DNA from: Teratosphaeria epicoccoides
Lineage: Eukaryota; Ascomycota; Dothideomycetes; Mycosphaerellales; Teratosphaeriaceae
NCBI GenBank assembly: GCA_021401465.1
Contig: JADDMT010000069.1
Location: 62,001-126,000, forward strand
Reading direction: 5' to 3'
Length of the DNA: 64,000 bases
Below, one piece after another: positions 37,599 through 47,718 of this stretch. The notes under the pieces were generated by a model. It had not been told where the DNA came from and did no database searches. It worked only from the letters and a program-made list of their open reading frames with translations. Position 1 is the first letter of the stretch; each line of letters starts with the position of its first letter. The position numbers and the translations under genes are program-made.

Positions 37599-37969
37599 AT
37601 GCAGCTCACACTCCTCGTTCTACTACTATCTCCCTATCTCGCTCTGACTCTCGCCCGCGCAATGCCCGACAACATTGTCCCTACCTGCTACACCGTGAAC
37701 AGGCTCGGCTGTTCAGGCACTCAAGCCAACCCTGTCTCCGTACGCCCCGTTCCACAGTCAGCCCCGCGCCTTGTTACCGGAAGACTAACAGCGATGCAGT
37801 GCCCTACCGGCGTCACGCCTCCAGCGGAACGCGGAACCTGCACACTGCTTGTCGATGAGGCAAACGATGCGATCTACTGTGTGAGTTACCACTGCGCGGG
37901 ATCGCAGCAATGGAGGGAGGGTTGGTGGTGATGGTGTGCTAATGTGATTGGATGTAGTGCGAGAATTGA
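37599..37969 (+). CDS. Small secreted cysteine-rich protein 2 (97 aa)
   Basis: Exons 37599-37880 and 37958-37969. The 77-bp intron has a GTGAGT donor, TGCTAAT branch and GTAG acceptor; the second exon adds only Cys-Glu-Asn and a stop. Signal peptide MQLTLLVLLLSPYLALTLARA, then about 75 residues with six cysteines, the last two adjacent (YCCEN). The tiny last exon is supported by good splice signals. Without splicing the frame would run on into a Trp-ending tail (QWREGWW) within the intron. Same size, Cys number and strand as the gene at 36543, but no clear sequence identity. Candidate effector or other extracellular protein; function unknown. Confidence 0.68.
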
Positions 37970-38736
37970 GGCACCATGGGCCGACTGTGGGTATCGGGGG
38001 AGTGTCCACACAGAGCTTCTATAGCGAGGGCGATGGCCATGGCGATGGCGATGAGGTGCAGGACTGGCTGCACCAGGAAGCAGTGAGAGGAGCTGAGCGG
38101 ACTGTGGGCATGGGTCTTCAGTGCTACACCGTGCGGAACTCCTGTGAGAACGTGTGGAGACTGCTATCTGTCGTCTCTGAGCGGTCGAGTAATGTGGTGG
38201 GCACATGTCGTTGCTGTAGTTGCTGTCGCTGCTCGTCACCCTGGTTCTCAGCATCTTTACGTTGCGCAATCTCGGCACAGACTTTTGTGATTGACTGATC
38301 TTGTAGCATCCCCGCGCGCACTGTGCGCGGGTCAATACTGACGGAGCACGGCGATATAGCGATGTTGCCGCCAAAGATGGAGATCGAACCAGCGGGCTGA
38401 AGGATAAACATAAGCAAGGTTGAAGGTCTGACGGTTCCAGAAGCAAAGACAGTCAGAGGCTCATCTGCTTCATCAAGGAAAGCAAATATATACATATCCC
38501 TCGGTGTCCGTCATCATGCACATATCAGCCGTGTTTCGTGATGTAGTGATTGTGTAGTTTTAGATGGCCCCACAGTGTGACTGTAGCAGCTTGCGAGACT
38601 CTGCTGAAAGACACATGCAGATGCATTGCATCGTTGATACGCGCCAGTCCCGGCGTCTATGACTCTGGGCTGGAGACACGATCGCCACGATTGAGCTCTT
38701 CCGTCCACTGCTCGACTCATCGCCATCTTGTACTTT
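37970..38736. other. Intergenic region, convergent 3' ends
   Basis: Lies between the stop of small secreted protein 2 and the 3' end of the S33 hydrolase. Several overlapping short frames on both strands show no family resemblance and no splice-linked continuity. A GGCGATGG-type short repeat occurs near 38030-38055. Confidence 0.4.
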
Positions 38737-40978
38737 TCACTTGAGCTCATATGCGGGAACAAAGATCTCGAGGAGCGCCCTCTCCTCCAACGTCAGCTGC
38801 TCCGGCAGGGTCTCGATAGTCACCGCCGGCGGCTTCAAACCAAACGGCCTCATTGTAGGCGTGCACAACACCTCCTTCTCTGGCACTTCTCCTGTTTGCA
38901 TGTATCGTCGAACGACCTTGGCGAAGCACAGACTTGGACTGCTCGCAGCCGTGTGCCCTTCTGCATCACTGATGACCAGTCCGCTGCCCTTGAATCGGTC
39001 CCGGGCGCTCCTGGCCGAGCTCAAACTGCAGATGCCATCGTGCAGGTTGCTTGCCCAGAGGATGGGATTCGCTGTGACGTCTGAGCGGACCGGGCTCTTA
39101 TCCCCGAATCTCCAACCAAAGGTAATCGGCCAATTGAACTGGTACATGTAGCCGTCGGCCTGGAAATCTGCCATGAATTTACTTGTTCCGTTTGGATTAT
39201 CATGCAGCGGCTTCCAGACTTTGTTCTTGAACTCCTCGCGCGAATATCGTAAGGCGGTGTCGCCAGCATTGATCATCTGGTATTGGGAATAGTACAGATC
39301 CTTGTTCGTTTTGGGATTCATGGGGGCGTAAGCGTCTGGTAAGCCGTCGAAGGAGATGGGCGGTGAATAGATTTCCTGCTTTCTGTCGGCCACAGTCGAA
39401 CCATCACGGTTGGTGAGGGGCGCGAAAAGCGCAGCAATGACCGGAAAGTTCGTCAACGAGGTGAACATCAGGCTGTTCAAAAAGACCTTGACGTCGCTCA
39501 GAGTGATGATTGTAGGCCCCAAATCTTGGTCGATAATGCCTGGCCAGGGCAGGGCCCCGTTGGACCTCAGGTCGGCCAAGATGGCGTCCAGTCTCGCTTC
39601 GGTGTCTGCAGCAGTATTGCCATTGTAGAATGGACAGGCCGCTGCTCCAGCAAGCGCACAGTATTCGAAAAACTTCTTGATCGGCCCATCCGCATCCGAC
39701 AGATCCGGCAGAATGTCTCCGGCATAATAGGCTTCGGCGTCGCCGACACCATCTAGCAAGGCTCGCTTGATGCGGTGTGGCTGCATGGCCGCGACTGTGG
39801 CTCCCAAGATCGAGCCATACGAGATTCCTCCGAACAGGATTGGCTCCTCGCCTTTGATCCATCTCGTGCGATCCTTGACAGCATCATCGACCTTCGTACC
39901 ATCGCGCTGCAGGGCGAGGACTTGCTTCTCCCGCCATTCTCCATGCTTCTCCACAAACTCCACCATGTCCCGTGCAACCATTGCAGTACTCGCATATTGA
40001 ATGATCTTACTTCCGTTGACGTTGTTGACGGGATCATAAGTGCAGCCCCTGAAGCGCGAGACGCCCGTCTGCCATTTATAGTCCAGGTATTCCTGCGGCC
40101 ACTCGATCTTCAAGAAATCGAGCTCGTACATCTTCGCCCTTACTTGAGAGGGCGACTCAGTGCACGCGAAGTACGGCGTACTGTTGCCGACGCCTCTGGT
40201 GTCGAAGCCAATTATATCAAAATACTTTGCCTTTGGATTTGTCGACACGTAGGTGGTGCTGTCGTAGGAATATGCAGCGTCGTACCTCATCTGGAGATTC
40301 TGACCTCCATCGATTGCTGCGTCAGTGCCAGAGTTCCCTGGGCCGCCAGGATTGTACAGTACAGGTCCGCCATAACGCTCGTCAGTGATAGGGACCTGAG
40401 CCGGCAGACGAACGATGGCCATATTGAATTTCTCATTGTAAGACCAGTCTTTGGGATCTGTAGCATTCCAATTGAGAGGGAGCTCCAGACGAGCACATTG
40501 AAAGTTGCCACCACAATCGTGATATTCCAATTCCTTTGACGGGGTGATCTATTTCATTGTAAGCTATAATTCTGGACAGAAAGTCAACAGTCTGTATTGG
40601 ACCCGACCAGTCTTCCATCAGTCGACTGGTTTACGGGTCGAGTCAACTCGCTCGCAAGTGGGCAGTCACCCGTAAGGGCAATCGATAGACCGCATCAACA
40701 GCATTCCACCCCGTCAAAGAGCAGTTACGAAGCAGTCGAAGCAGCACTCAATCGTGCCAGCGAGCCGTCGGCCGCACCAGCTGGTCAAGCGGGTGATTGC
40801 TCGATGAAATTGCTTGAATTTGGTGTGGGCAAGCACGTACGCTGAGCCAGTCGAAGTCCTCTCGAACACGTGTAAACCGTCGATAAGAAGTGTCATCCTG
40901 CAGTGGCGATTTCTGTGCCGACGCCAAGGCTGAAAGGAGTGTGAGAACAAACAGCACGGCAATGAAAGTGGTTGGCAT
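38737..40978 (-). CDS. Secreted S33-family alpha/beta hydrolase, TAP-like (tripeptidyl aminopeptidase type), 649 aa
   Basis: Exon 1 is complement(40841-40978), exon 2 complement(38737-40548). The 292-bp intron (GTACGT donor, TAG acceptor) joins FDWLS to ITPSKELEYHDC, reproducing the family's usual start of the mature domain. Signal peptide MPTTFIAVLFVLTLLSALASA. Oxyanion-loop motif GGPVLYNPGGPGNSG at about residues 106-120; nucleophile Ser in GGISYGS at about 289; Asp near 550 (NLHDG); His near 578 (DAEGHTA); then the TAP C-terminal domain ending near a conserved Cys. All three catalytic residues are present. Members cleave N-terminal peptides or related esters and amides outside the cell; the exact substrate is not predictable. 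Cys pairs fit a secreted enzyme. Confidence 0.88.
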
Positions 40979-42017
40979 ATTGCGTCGTGAAATTTGCTGT
41001 GACCGTTTGTCAGAGGGGAATCAGGTAGGGCAGAGGGATATGCTCCGCTGAGCGTCAACAGCACCTTGCTCGAATGACAGCATAGGCCGGATGCGACTCG
41101 AGAAGTAGAAGAGGTCGGGCTTATACTTATACCGCCTTGATTAGCCCATGTCAAATTAGACAAGGGCGAGCTTGGCATGACCGTATTGCTGCTGCACTAG
41201 AAGTGAGAAAGGACGACCCGAAATTACAATGCCATGTGCCATGCCCGGGCGGATCAATTCAAGGCGCGAGAAACATCGAGTGGTCGGCCTGTGTGAGGGA
41301 TGCACAGCTCTTCCGCGAGGTGCGCGAGACATCGCGAAGTTGATAGAGCAGCTTGGCGTGATAATCCCGAAGCTAGTAGTCCATCATCGGCGAACAAGGC
41401 CCGTGCTATGGATGACATCTGTTTCTGCTGTTGCCATTAGATCTGGTCTGGTGAGTACATCAGATTAAGGAAGAGGACGCCATTGATCACGTCTAGTCAC
41501 GGATTCGACGAAGCTGAGGGCGCTGAAGAAAGCTCAAGCCGGCAACGATGCATGCTCATCCCTCTTTCTGCCCTGCGGCTTGTATGTGTTGCCGATGCTC
41601 GCACTGGATCGGTTGGATTGGTCTTGAGCATAGAACCGATCCAAACCGGTGGCTTTATGGTTCTCCGGGTTGTTGTCCCGGTTCGAGGTGTCCAAGAACC
41701 ACGGAGCCGTATCAGGTAGGGTGATCCCACGAACAGCTGCAAACAATGCTTTGTTAGTACTGTGTTAGACCTACAGGCCCTAGACTGAATTCTATCGAGC
41801 TGTATCAACGCCTAAGCATTTCAATAATGCTTAGCTGCCTTTTGGCACTAGCAATTTAGACGGTTCGGACGATTGAATTCGCTACCAGGTCAAGAACGGT
41901 TTCATCTGTCGCGTATTGATATTATGCTATCAGGACCGGCCAGCGTTCAGCATCAGACCTGAATCAGACCTGCTTGGCACTGTGTTCGGTTCCACGGTTC
42001 TAACCAATCCACTCCGA
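40979..42017. other. Intergenic region upstream of the S33 hydrolase
   Basis: Contains the hydrolase 5' region (41000-41100, CT-rich on the minus strand) and about 900 bp with only short unsupported frames. No RNA gene or repeat recognised. Confidence 0.4.
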
Positions 42018-42845
42018 TCACTGTACGCTGCTAGGACGGCGATCAAAGTTGCGGCTTTGTCCTCGGAGCCAGGCGATCAGCAATCCTCGACCGAAATGCA
42101 TGAATACAAGAACGACAATGATGACAGAGCATAGACAGCATGGACATACAACCCAACCCATGAGACTCGACATAGCGGCCACAATGTCTTTCAGTGCCTG
42201 CAGTGGCTTAAGATGTCCTTTCGGCAACATCATCATTCCTGCAATCTTTGTGGTATCCTTGAGGAATGCTCTGCTGCGATCTCCATCAGAACCTAAGGCG
42301 CCTGCATCAGCAGAGTCAGGAGAATGCCACAGGACTGATGCCAGTGGTCCGCCGGCGCCAAGGCCTTCGCGGAAGACTTTGCCCCTTGAGAGACCGATAG
42401 CGACATGGTTACTACTCTCATCTGCGGCGAAGCCCGTTGGTTGCATGGCGGCATCCAACGCGACAAACAGCTGCGCCTTCGATACCGAGGCACCGCGTAT
42501 CTTTTGAATATTCCGCAAGGCCGCCCGCTCGGTCGCCATAAGCTCAGCCCCACAGCCATCGTCGGAGAATACGGGCGGGCTGATGGAGGCAGCAGGGAAC
42601 TCCATGATTCCACGCCGTTTGCGAAAGCTGTCCAAGAATGCATTGGCGCCTGCATAGGCTGAACGGCCCAGGTTTTCAACGACACCAGCCACAGAGAAAA
42701 GACAGATGAAGAAACCAAGCTCCTGAGGTCCGCAGAATGCTCGATACAAGTCGAGGGCGCCAAGTATCTTGACTTGCTGGATCAACTGCCAATCTGAAGA
42801 TGCAGTGCCCTCGAGAAGAGCATCCTGTGATGACATCAGTATCAC
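42018..42845 (-). pseudogene. Polyketide synthase ketoreductase fragment (KR relic 2)
   Basis: A 275-codon open frame whose first ~120 residues match the C-terminal half of a fungal PKS KR domain: the helix KILGALDLYRAF, the catalytic-serine region (FSVAGVVENLG, normally SSVAGVVGNLGQ), and SAYAGANAFLDSF with catalytic Tyr. It continues into the post-KR linker (SKAQLFVALDAAMQPT; AIGLSRGK). No acyl-carrier domain follows; the frame ends in an unrelated hydrophobic tail. Substitutions at normally invariant places (Leu-Phe for Ser-Ser, Pro-Pro for Leu-Pro, VFSDDG for VVSDVG) and the lack of any upstream KR half mark it as decayed. It lies 3' of KS and another KR scrap on the same strand. Confidence 0.7.
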
Positions 42846-43101
42846 ATTTTGGAGACTTTGGTTTCATCACTAACCTTAGGTACCATTCCGCTGTGTGTTG
42901 ACCAGAGTGGAGGGTCCATGGAGCTCGCTGGTATCATTTGTCTGAACCCGAGGACGAAGAAATCTTGCAGCATCCTCCCTGCTTCTGTGAGACTCAAGAA
43001 TTGCGCATCAAGTGCAGTAACGTCATCTTCCACAAATGACCCGCCAGTGATATTGGACTGACCAGCTTTCCCACCAGCCGGACGGCAGAAGTTCGAGGCA
43101 T
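42842..43101 (-). pseudogene. Polyketide synthase ketosynthase N-terminal fragment
   Basis: The minus-strand frame shows the early ketosynthase region: GGKAGQSN-TGG followed by EDDVTALDAQFLSLTEA, the counterpart of the YFL-DDV-AFDA-FF-LTEAEA segment just before the DPQQR motif of fungal KS domains. DPQQR and the catalytic Cys region are absent; instead an unrelated or scrambled stretch leads to the KR relic. KS therefore directly abuts KR sequence, implying internal loss of several kilobases (rest of KS, AT, DH). Confidence 0.6.
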
Positions 43102-43369
43102 CGAAGCGAGTGGTAAGTTTTGGACCTGCAGCGCTCTGACGATCGCGACAGAAATTCCAGAGTGATTGGGAGTGTGAATGTCACACTGCGCCGAATCCCA
43201 CTGCGCGACAACCCGGGCTCACAGCGACGGCATTGAGCAGCCTGCGGCTCAAGTGCTTCTGAAATGGGAATGAGCTTCGTCGCACGTCTACATCGACTAG
43301 TCGAACGCATGATTGGCATCCACTTTTGACTAAAATAGCAAATGGAAGCTCTCACGAAGTTGTCTCGGC

Positions 43370-43800
43370 TTAAACTTTCAGCTTGAGCCGTATGGCATCA
43401 AGACTTCTCCAAGTTGCGAATGCCTGGTTCACCACGTAAAGCGACCAATTGGACGTCGCCAGAGATGCAAGCACATGTGCAACTATAACCATCCCTTCAC
43501 ATTTCAAACATTCCAGCACATCCTCAGCGGGACCCATCAGGCCAGCTCGCCTTGTTGTGAGGAGCGACGTGTCATCTTGTTCCACGGCAATGTCTAGAGC
43601 TCTTGCACAGTAAGTTAGGTGCTGTGCCTCCCGTCAGGATTAGTGTATTCTGCGCATTTGGTTGAGAGCCGGCTGATCTCTACTGCGCGACGACGAAGCA
43701 GCACAGAGGGTCTGCTTGTCTTGCTGTGCCCGACTGCCGAATGCCATGCTTGCTCGGCTGAACAGAATCTCAGCGTCGCCCGTCATGTCCGAATTCGAAC
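43370..43800 (-). pseudogene. Second polyketide synthase ketoreductase fragment (KR relic 1)
   Basis: The frame 43370-43585 carries a middle-KR segment (LLTTRRAGLMGP, then a GVIQ-like stretch, MVIVAHVLASLATSNW) that aligns with the GP-IRGVIQAAMV-D-V---LT---W region of highly reducing PKS KR domains. Upstream, near 43740-43780 in another frame, ILFSRASM resembles the LV-LSRSG strand. It overlaps in domain coverage with the KR relic at 42018, so two different KR domains are represented. No intact frame links them. Confidence 0.45.
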
Positions 43801-44019
43801 GCGAGCAGCACGGGCGTGTTCGGATCATCGGCGCATCGAAGAGGTCAATAGGCATCGCCAGCCGTGCGACGTCTCCGGTCCACCCTCCATCGGTCAAGAC
43901 AGCCAAGTCAGAATGTCAACTCGAGCAGCATAGGCGTGCCCCGAATATACAGACAATGACGGAGTGGAAAGACCGTGCAAACCCAGCCCTAACAAAGTGC
44001 CGGGCTGATGTTGGTGGTG

Positions 44020-44697
44020 TGGGACGCCTCGACTGGCCAGGAATGCTTACTGTGACGTCCGGCAACATCCTCCTGCTTGTTGGCCTCCAGTTTGGCGGCT
44101 CTCATTACCCGTGCCACAACCAGTCGTGCTGCTTACTTTGTTACAGGACAGAAGCAGGAGTGCATGCTGTGCTGTGTGCTTATGGCATGGCTGTACCTAC
44201 GTTGGGCTGTAATCTTTGTCCCACTGTACTGCCAGAACATTCTGAGAGCGAGTGCAGTCCTTGCCGGCGCTCGGCTGCTGCTGACTGCGGTCCCCAGCGG
44301 CTTCTTTGCGGCAATGGCAGCATGCTGTATCAAGAGGACAGGTCACTACCAGCCGGTCATCATCGCAGCGACCGCGAGTCTCACCCTGGCCACCGGTCTG
44401 TTCATCGATTTCCCCGGCGTACCACAGTTGGACACGCATAATTTGCTTCCAGCTTGTGCTGTCAATGGCATGGGCGTTTTGATGCAGCTTCCATTGCTTG
44501 CCATGCAAGCTGAACTCAGTGAAAAGGACGTTACCGACGCCGATGCGACACCTGCTTTCCTTCAAACGATGGGCTCGGCGATGAGTATTGTGGTCGGTCG
44601 AGTCGTACTGCTGAATGGAGTTCGATCGCATGCGAGAGGGCTCATCAAGCAAGGCATCCCAGCAGGTGTGCTCAAACAGCTGAGAAGAGACTTGTAG
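44020..44697 (+). pseudogene. MFS drug-efflux transporter (DHA2/DHA14 type) remnant
   Basis: The C-terminal half of a 14-TM fungal MFS exporter in two frames. The first (44028-44110) has LDWPGMLTV followed by LLLVGLQFGGSHYP, matching the IDW-G---LLLGLQFGG-YPW segment. The second (44137-44697) has VPLYCQNILRASAVLAG, an RKTGHY-like loop (KRTGHYQPVII), GLFIDFPG, GMGVLMQLPLLAMQAEL and SIVVGRVVLLNGV, matching TM8-TM13. The loop between them is shortened and frames do not join with good splice sites; the N-terminal half is missing. Next to the PKS relics it fits a lost secondary-metabolite locus. Confidence 0.65.
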
Positions 44698-45848
44698 GCG
44701 TTCATCCACGATAAGTCCTTGACGACACCCCAGGTTCAGCTGACGAAGCAAGTTGTGAGCCAGTCGCTAAGGGGCGTCGGGATCGCCCACACTGCAGCAC
44801 CAACCACCGGGTGTAGGCTTTCTAAAACCTAGACTGAATGACCTTGATCGGATATCTTGGTTTCGAGATTGCCACGTGCATTCCAGATAGCGTAGGTCGT
44901 GTTGCTTGTCCGTGTGAAGAAAGCAATAGACGAGGCGTTCATTATTTCCCAAGGTCCAAGTGGCAAGCGGACGGTTCAAGCCCGGATGATTAAAAGTCCG
45001 GCCCTCAGCCACAGTCCCGTCGTACATGAATCTGCATGCATGAGTGTGTACACCCGTCACGGAGAATACATCAGCTTCTCAAGGAGCGCCATGTCTTGGG
45101 CGGGGGGAGGAGCGGGGGGGGGGAGGAGTCGCAGCCTTCGATCGAGCTGGGATTGTGCAGTGTCGCGCGGGATGACTCCTGTCGGCGGCGTCGGGGTGGT
45201 CCTTGTGCTGCCTGTGTCCCAGCTCCCTTGTCCGATGGCGCTGGTGGACGAAGCTGAATTCAAGTCCAGCACGACGACTCTTGCCGCCCAAATCATAATT
45301 ATACCTGTCTGCGTCTCGCACCGTTTTATTCGACGCCTCGACTGACAGCTCCTTGGCAAGAGATGGCAGGGTTCCATCACGCTGGATACAGCCGGACATT
45401 CTGAACATGGATCGCTGGTTGTGTTTTAATGCGGTCTGCTCTTTACGAGCGCGTCGCAAGCCGACTACACCTGGTCCACCAACGTGATCTCCCGAGAACG
45501 AGCTGCCAGAAGGCTCAGCAGTCGCTCACGGGCTCCGCGATATCCGGATCACAGCTGGAGCTTAGCAAGCCCCCGGCTTCGAGAAGGCCCTGGGCTTGCC
45601 AAGCTCGACGTCCTGGACAACATGGGTCAACATAGCGACTAGTTCCTGGCTCGCCGTTCCAAGGTCTAGCCGATATTGTGTCTGCATTCCACCGCGTGCG
45701 ATCACTCGCGAAATTCCCAAGATGCTATCTGTTCTCTCGGTGCGGAGCATCTTCGCGTTTCTCGCCACTATGCAATCCACTACTCTTAAACATGAGGCAA
45801 CCGCATAATCGCTGGTGAGTTCATGATTCTCCCCTGCACACCTGTTAA
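44698..45848. other. Intergenic region with a G-rich run
   Basis: No gene model holds. A minus-strand open frame at 44767-45060 and one at 45562-45861 lack family resemblance. A strong plus-strand G-run lies at 45098-45126. The last 150 bp are the promoter/leader of the GT34 gene, which starts at 45849. Confidence 0.45.
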
Positions 45849-47151
45849 ATGCAGCTAACATACGGGATGAGGAGCCTGGTCGCGGCTATAGCAGCCGTTC
45901 TCACATTCTGTCTGGTCTTGTGGTCGTGGCGGCCAGCCACTGACCAGCAGCTGAAGATAGCTTTGCAAGAATGGGCCTGTGTCGGGACCAAATCGCGCGG
46001 CTCCCCATCGGCGGAGCCGCTTAATGGTAGCGCGGCCGCGACGGCCAAGAAGCATTCCTATGAACGAGTCACGGTTCTGCAAAAGCTACCCGCCAAGACC
46101 GTCGTCCAAACTGTCGAAGCGCCAGCCGTCACTGTCACAGCCGTGTCTCCACAGGAATCGAAAGACTGCAGTGCATCAATTGCGAGAGAAATTCTCCCCT
46201 TCCCGGACTTCAACATGACCATCTATCTGCCACCGGACCCCAAGTTTGACCCAGCAGGACCCCGGCCAGAACAGGTCGTCATCCTCACCGCCTCCGATGG
46301 CAAAGGCCATCAGGTTCAGATCCCCGACCTCGTCGCCCGCGTGACAGAGAATCGCCAGGCGTACTGTGACCATCATGGCTACACTTGCCTCTTCCTCGAC
46401 CTCAACAGCTACGATCTCGGCAACGCTCAGGGCGTCTGGAAGAAGCTGCCCGCCATTGCCGAAGCCTTCAACTCCCACCCGGAGGCGCAGTGGGTCTTCT
46501 GGCTCGACATGGACGCCATAATCATGGACCCGAAGAGGGAGCTGCACAAGGATTTCCTTTCTGAAGAAGGCATGAATACGTGGTTCGAGATCGGAGTCGA
46601 GTACCACAGAGCGCAAGAATCTCTTGGATTTCGCTCTCCTGATAAAGTCGTTCATGCTGACGTGGATATGATCATCGCGCAAGACTACAACGGTTTGAAC
46701 GCCGGTGCCTTCTTCCTGCGGAGGACTGACTGGACGCAATGGCTGTTGGATATGTGGTCGGACCCCTTCTTCGTGCAGGCCGAGTGGTGGGGCCAGGAAC
46801 AAGAAGTGCTCGTACGTGGTCGCATTGTTGATCTGCACAACCGTGCCATGCTAACTAATGCTTCTTATCATTACCGCAGCAACACTTCGTCAAACATCAC
46901 CCGACCGTCCGGTCTCACGTTGGTATTGCAAAGCAGCACGCCTTCAACGCCTATGCCTGGGAGAACGAGCGTAAGAACGATGTGCACATCGCCACTTGCT
47001 TGATCATGTGCTGACAAGAGACCTCCGTACAGAGGGCGAGCATCAGTGGAGTGACGACTACTTCCTTATACACTTCGCAGGTTGCTGGGTGCAAGACGCT
47101 TGCCAGAGGAGTTTCGATGACTACTGGAATATGCGCAAGACATTGGATTGA
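45849..47151 (+). CDS. GT34 glycosyltransferase, Mnn10/Gma12 type (alpha-1,2-galactosyl- or alpha-1,6-mannosyltransferase), 390 aa
   Basis: Exons 45849-46811, 46880-46970 and 47033-47151; introns of 68 bp (GTACGT, GCTAACT branch, GCAG) and 62 bp (GTAAGA, GCTGAC branch, ACAG). Splicing restores the family's C-terminal block: QHFVKHHP, HVG-AKQHAFNAYAWE and HFAGCWV near the end. Type II membrane topology: a short cytoplasmic tail, TM at about residues 7-27, then a stem. Catalytic core with VVILTASDGKGH (about 143-154) and the metal-binding DMD in FWLDMDAII at about 220-222; GLNAGAFFLRRT near 282-293. Expected in the Golgi, extending N- or O-glycan mannan/galactomannan. Which sugar is transferred cannot be told from sequence. 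Confidence 0.9.
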
Positions 47152-47718
47152 TCAGAAGTGGGATGTCAAAATGGAGTGGTTCGACAATGCTTTTCGTGTT
47201 TGTATTGGGAGGCACGAACGCATCCGCGGGGCGTGGGGCCCCCCCACTGCTGTGGATATGTAGCTAGAATCGGCATTGCAGCGGCGCTGATGGGTTTGTA
47301 GATGTTCTCGCATAGCGTGGAAAATGCGAGTTTGTTTGGTTGCATGGGGCAATATGTGTTGAAGAGGCTTCTCATCTCTCGTTGCCGTGTTGGCAAAAGT
47401 CAGCACGTGCTCACTTATGAGTCAGCCACAGTCCTGCCAGATGACTTTGCACAACCTCGTATATGTTCCAGGATGTGCCTTGTCCGCTACAGCCCAGCAC
47501 CTGGGGACACCTGCCGAGCTTCAAGGGTCTGCATCGTGTTGGAAAAGTGTTTTCATAGAAGTTGTTGCAGCACTGTTCTCTGTGGCGTCTGATCCCGAAA
47601 CCCCAATAACAGTAATATCCTCAACACCGGAGGAGCAAGTTGAGGGCACGATTTCCGACTCATTCAACTTGTTACAGCAAATGCACACGGTCGATCCCAG
47701 CAAATTTGGGGACGAGCC
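47152..47718. terminator. Convergent 3' region between the GT34 gene and RAD52
   Basis: Both neighbours end here (stops at 47151 on plus and 47719 on minus). No additional gene recognised. Expected to hold both polyadenylation regions; no discrete signal is clear. Confidence 0.35.

Noticed and set aside
37886..38446. 186-aa minus-strand ORF downstream of small secreted protein 2
   Set aside because: Low-complexity, His/Ser/Arg-rich, no homology pattern, overlaps the intron and 3' end of a better-supported gene.
39775..40539. 254-aa plus-strand ORF opposite the S33 hydrolase
   Set aside because: Shadow of a GC-rich coding strand; no family resemblance, while the minus frame carries all catalytic motifs.
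44020..44697. MFS remnant as a functional spliced gene
   Set aside because: The N-terminal half is missing, the loop between the two frames is too short, and no good donor/acceptor pair joins them.
44767..45060. 97-aa minus-strand ORF near the MFS relic as a gene
   Set aside because: No recognisable family, no splice-linked neighbours; kept only as part of the intergenic note.
46176..46838. 220-aa minus-strand ORF over the GT34 gene
   Set aside because: Antisense shadow; the plus frame holds the DXD motif and splices to a full family C-terminus.
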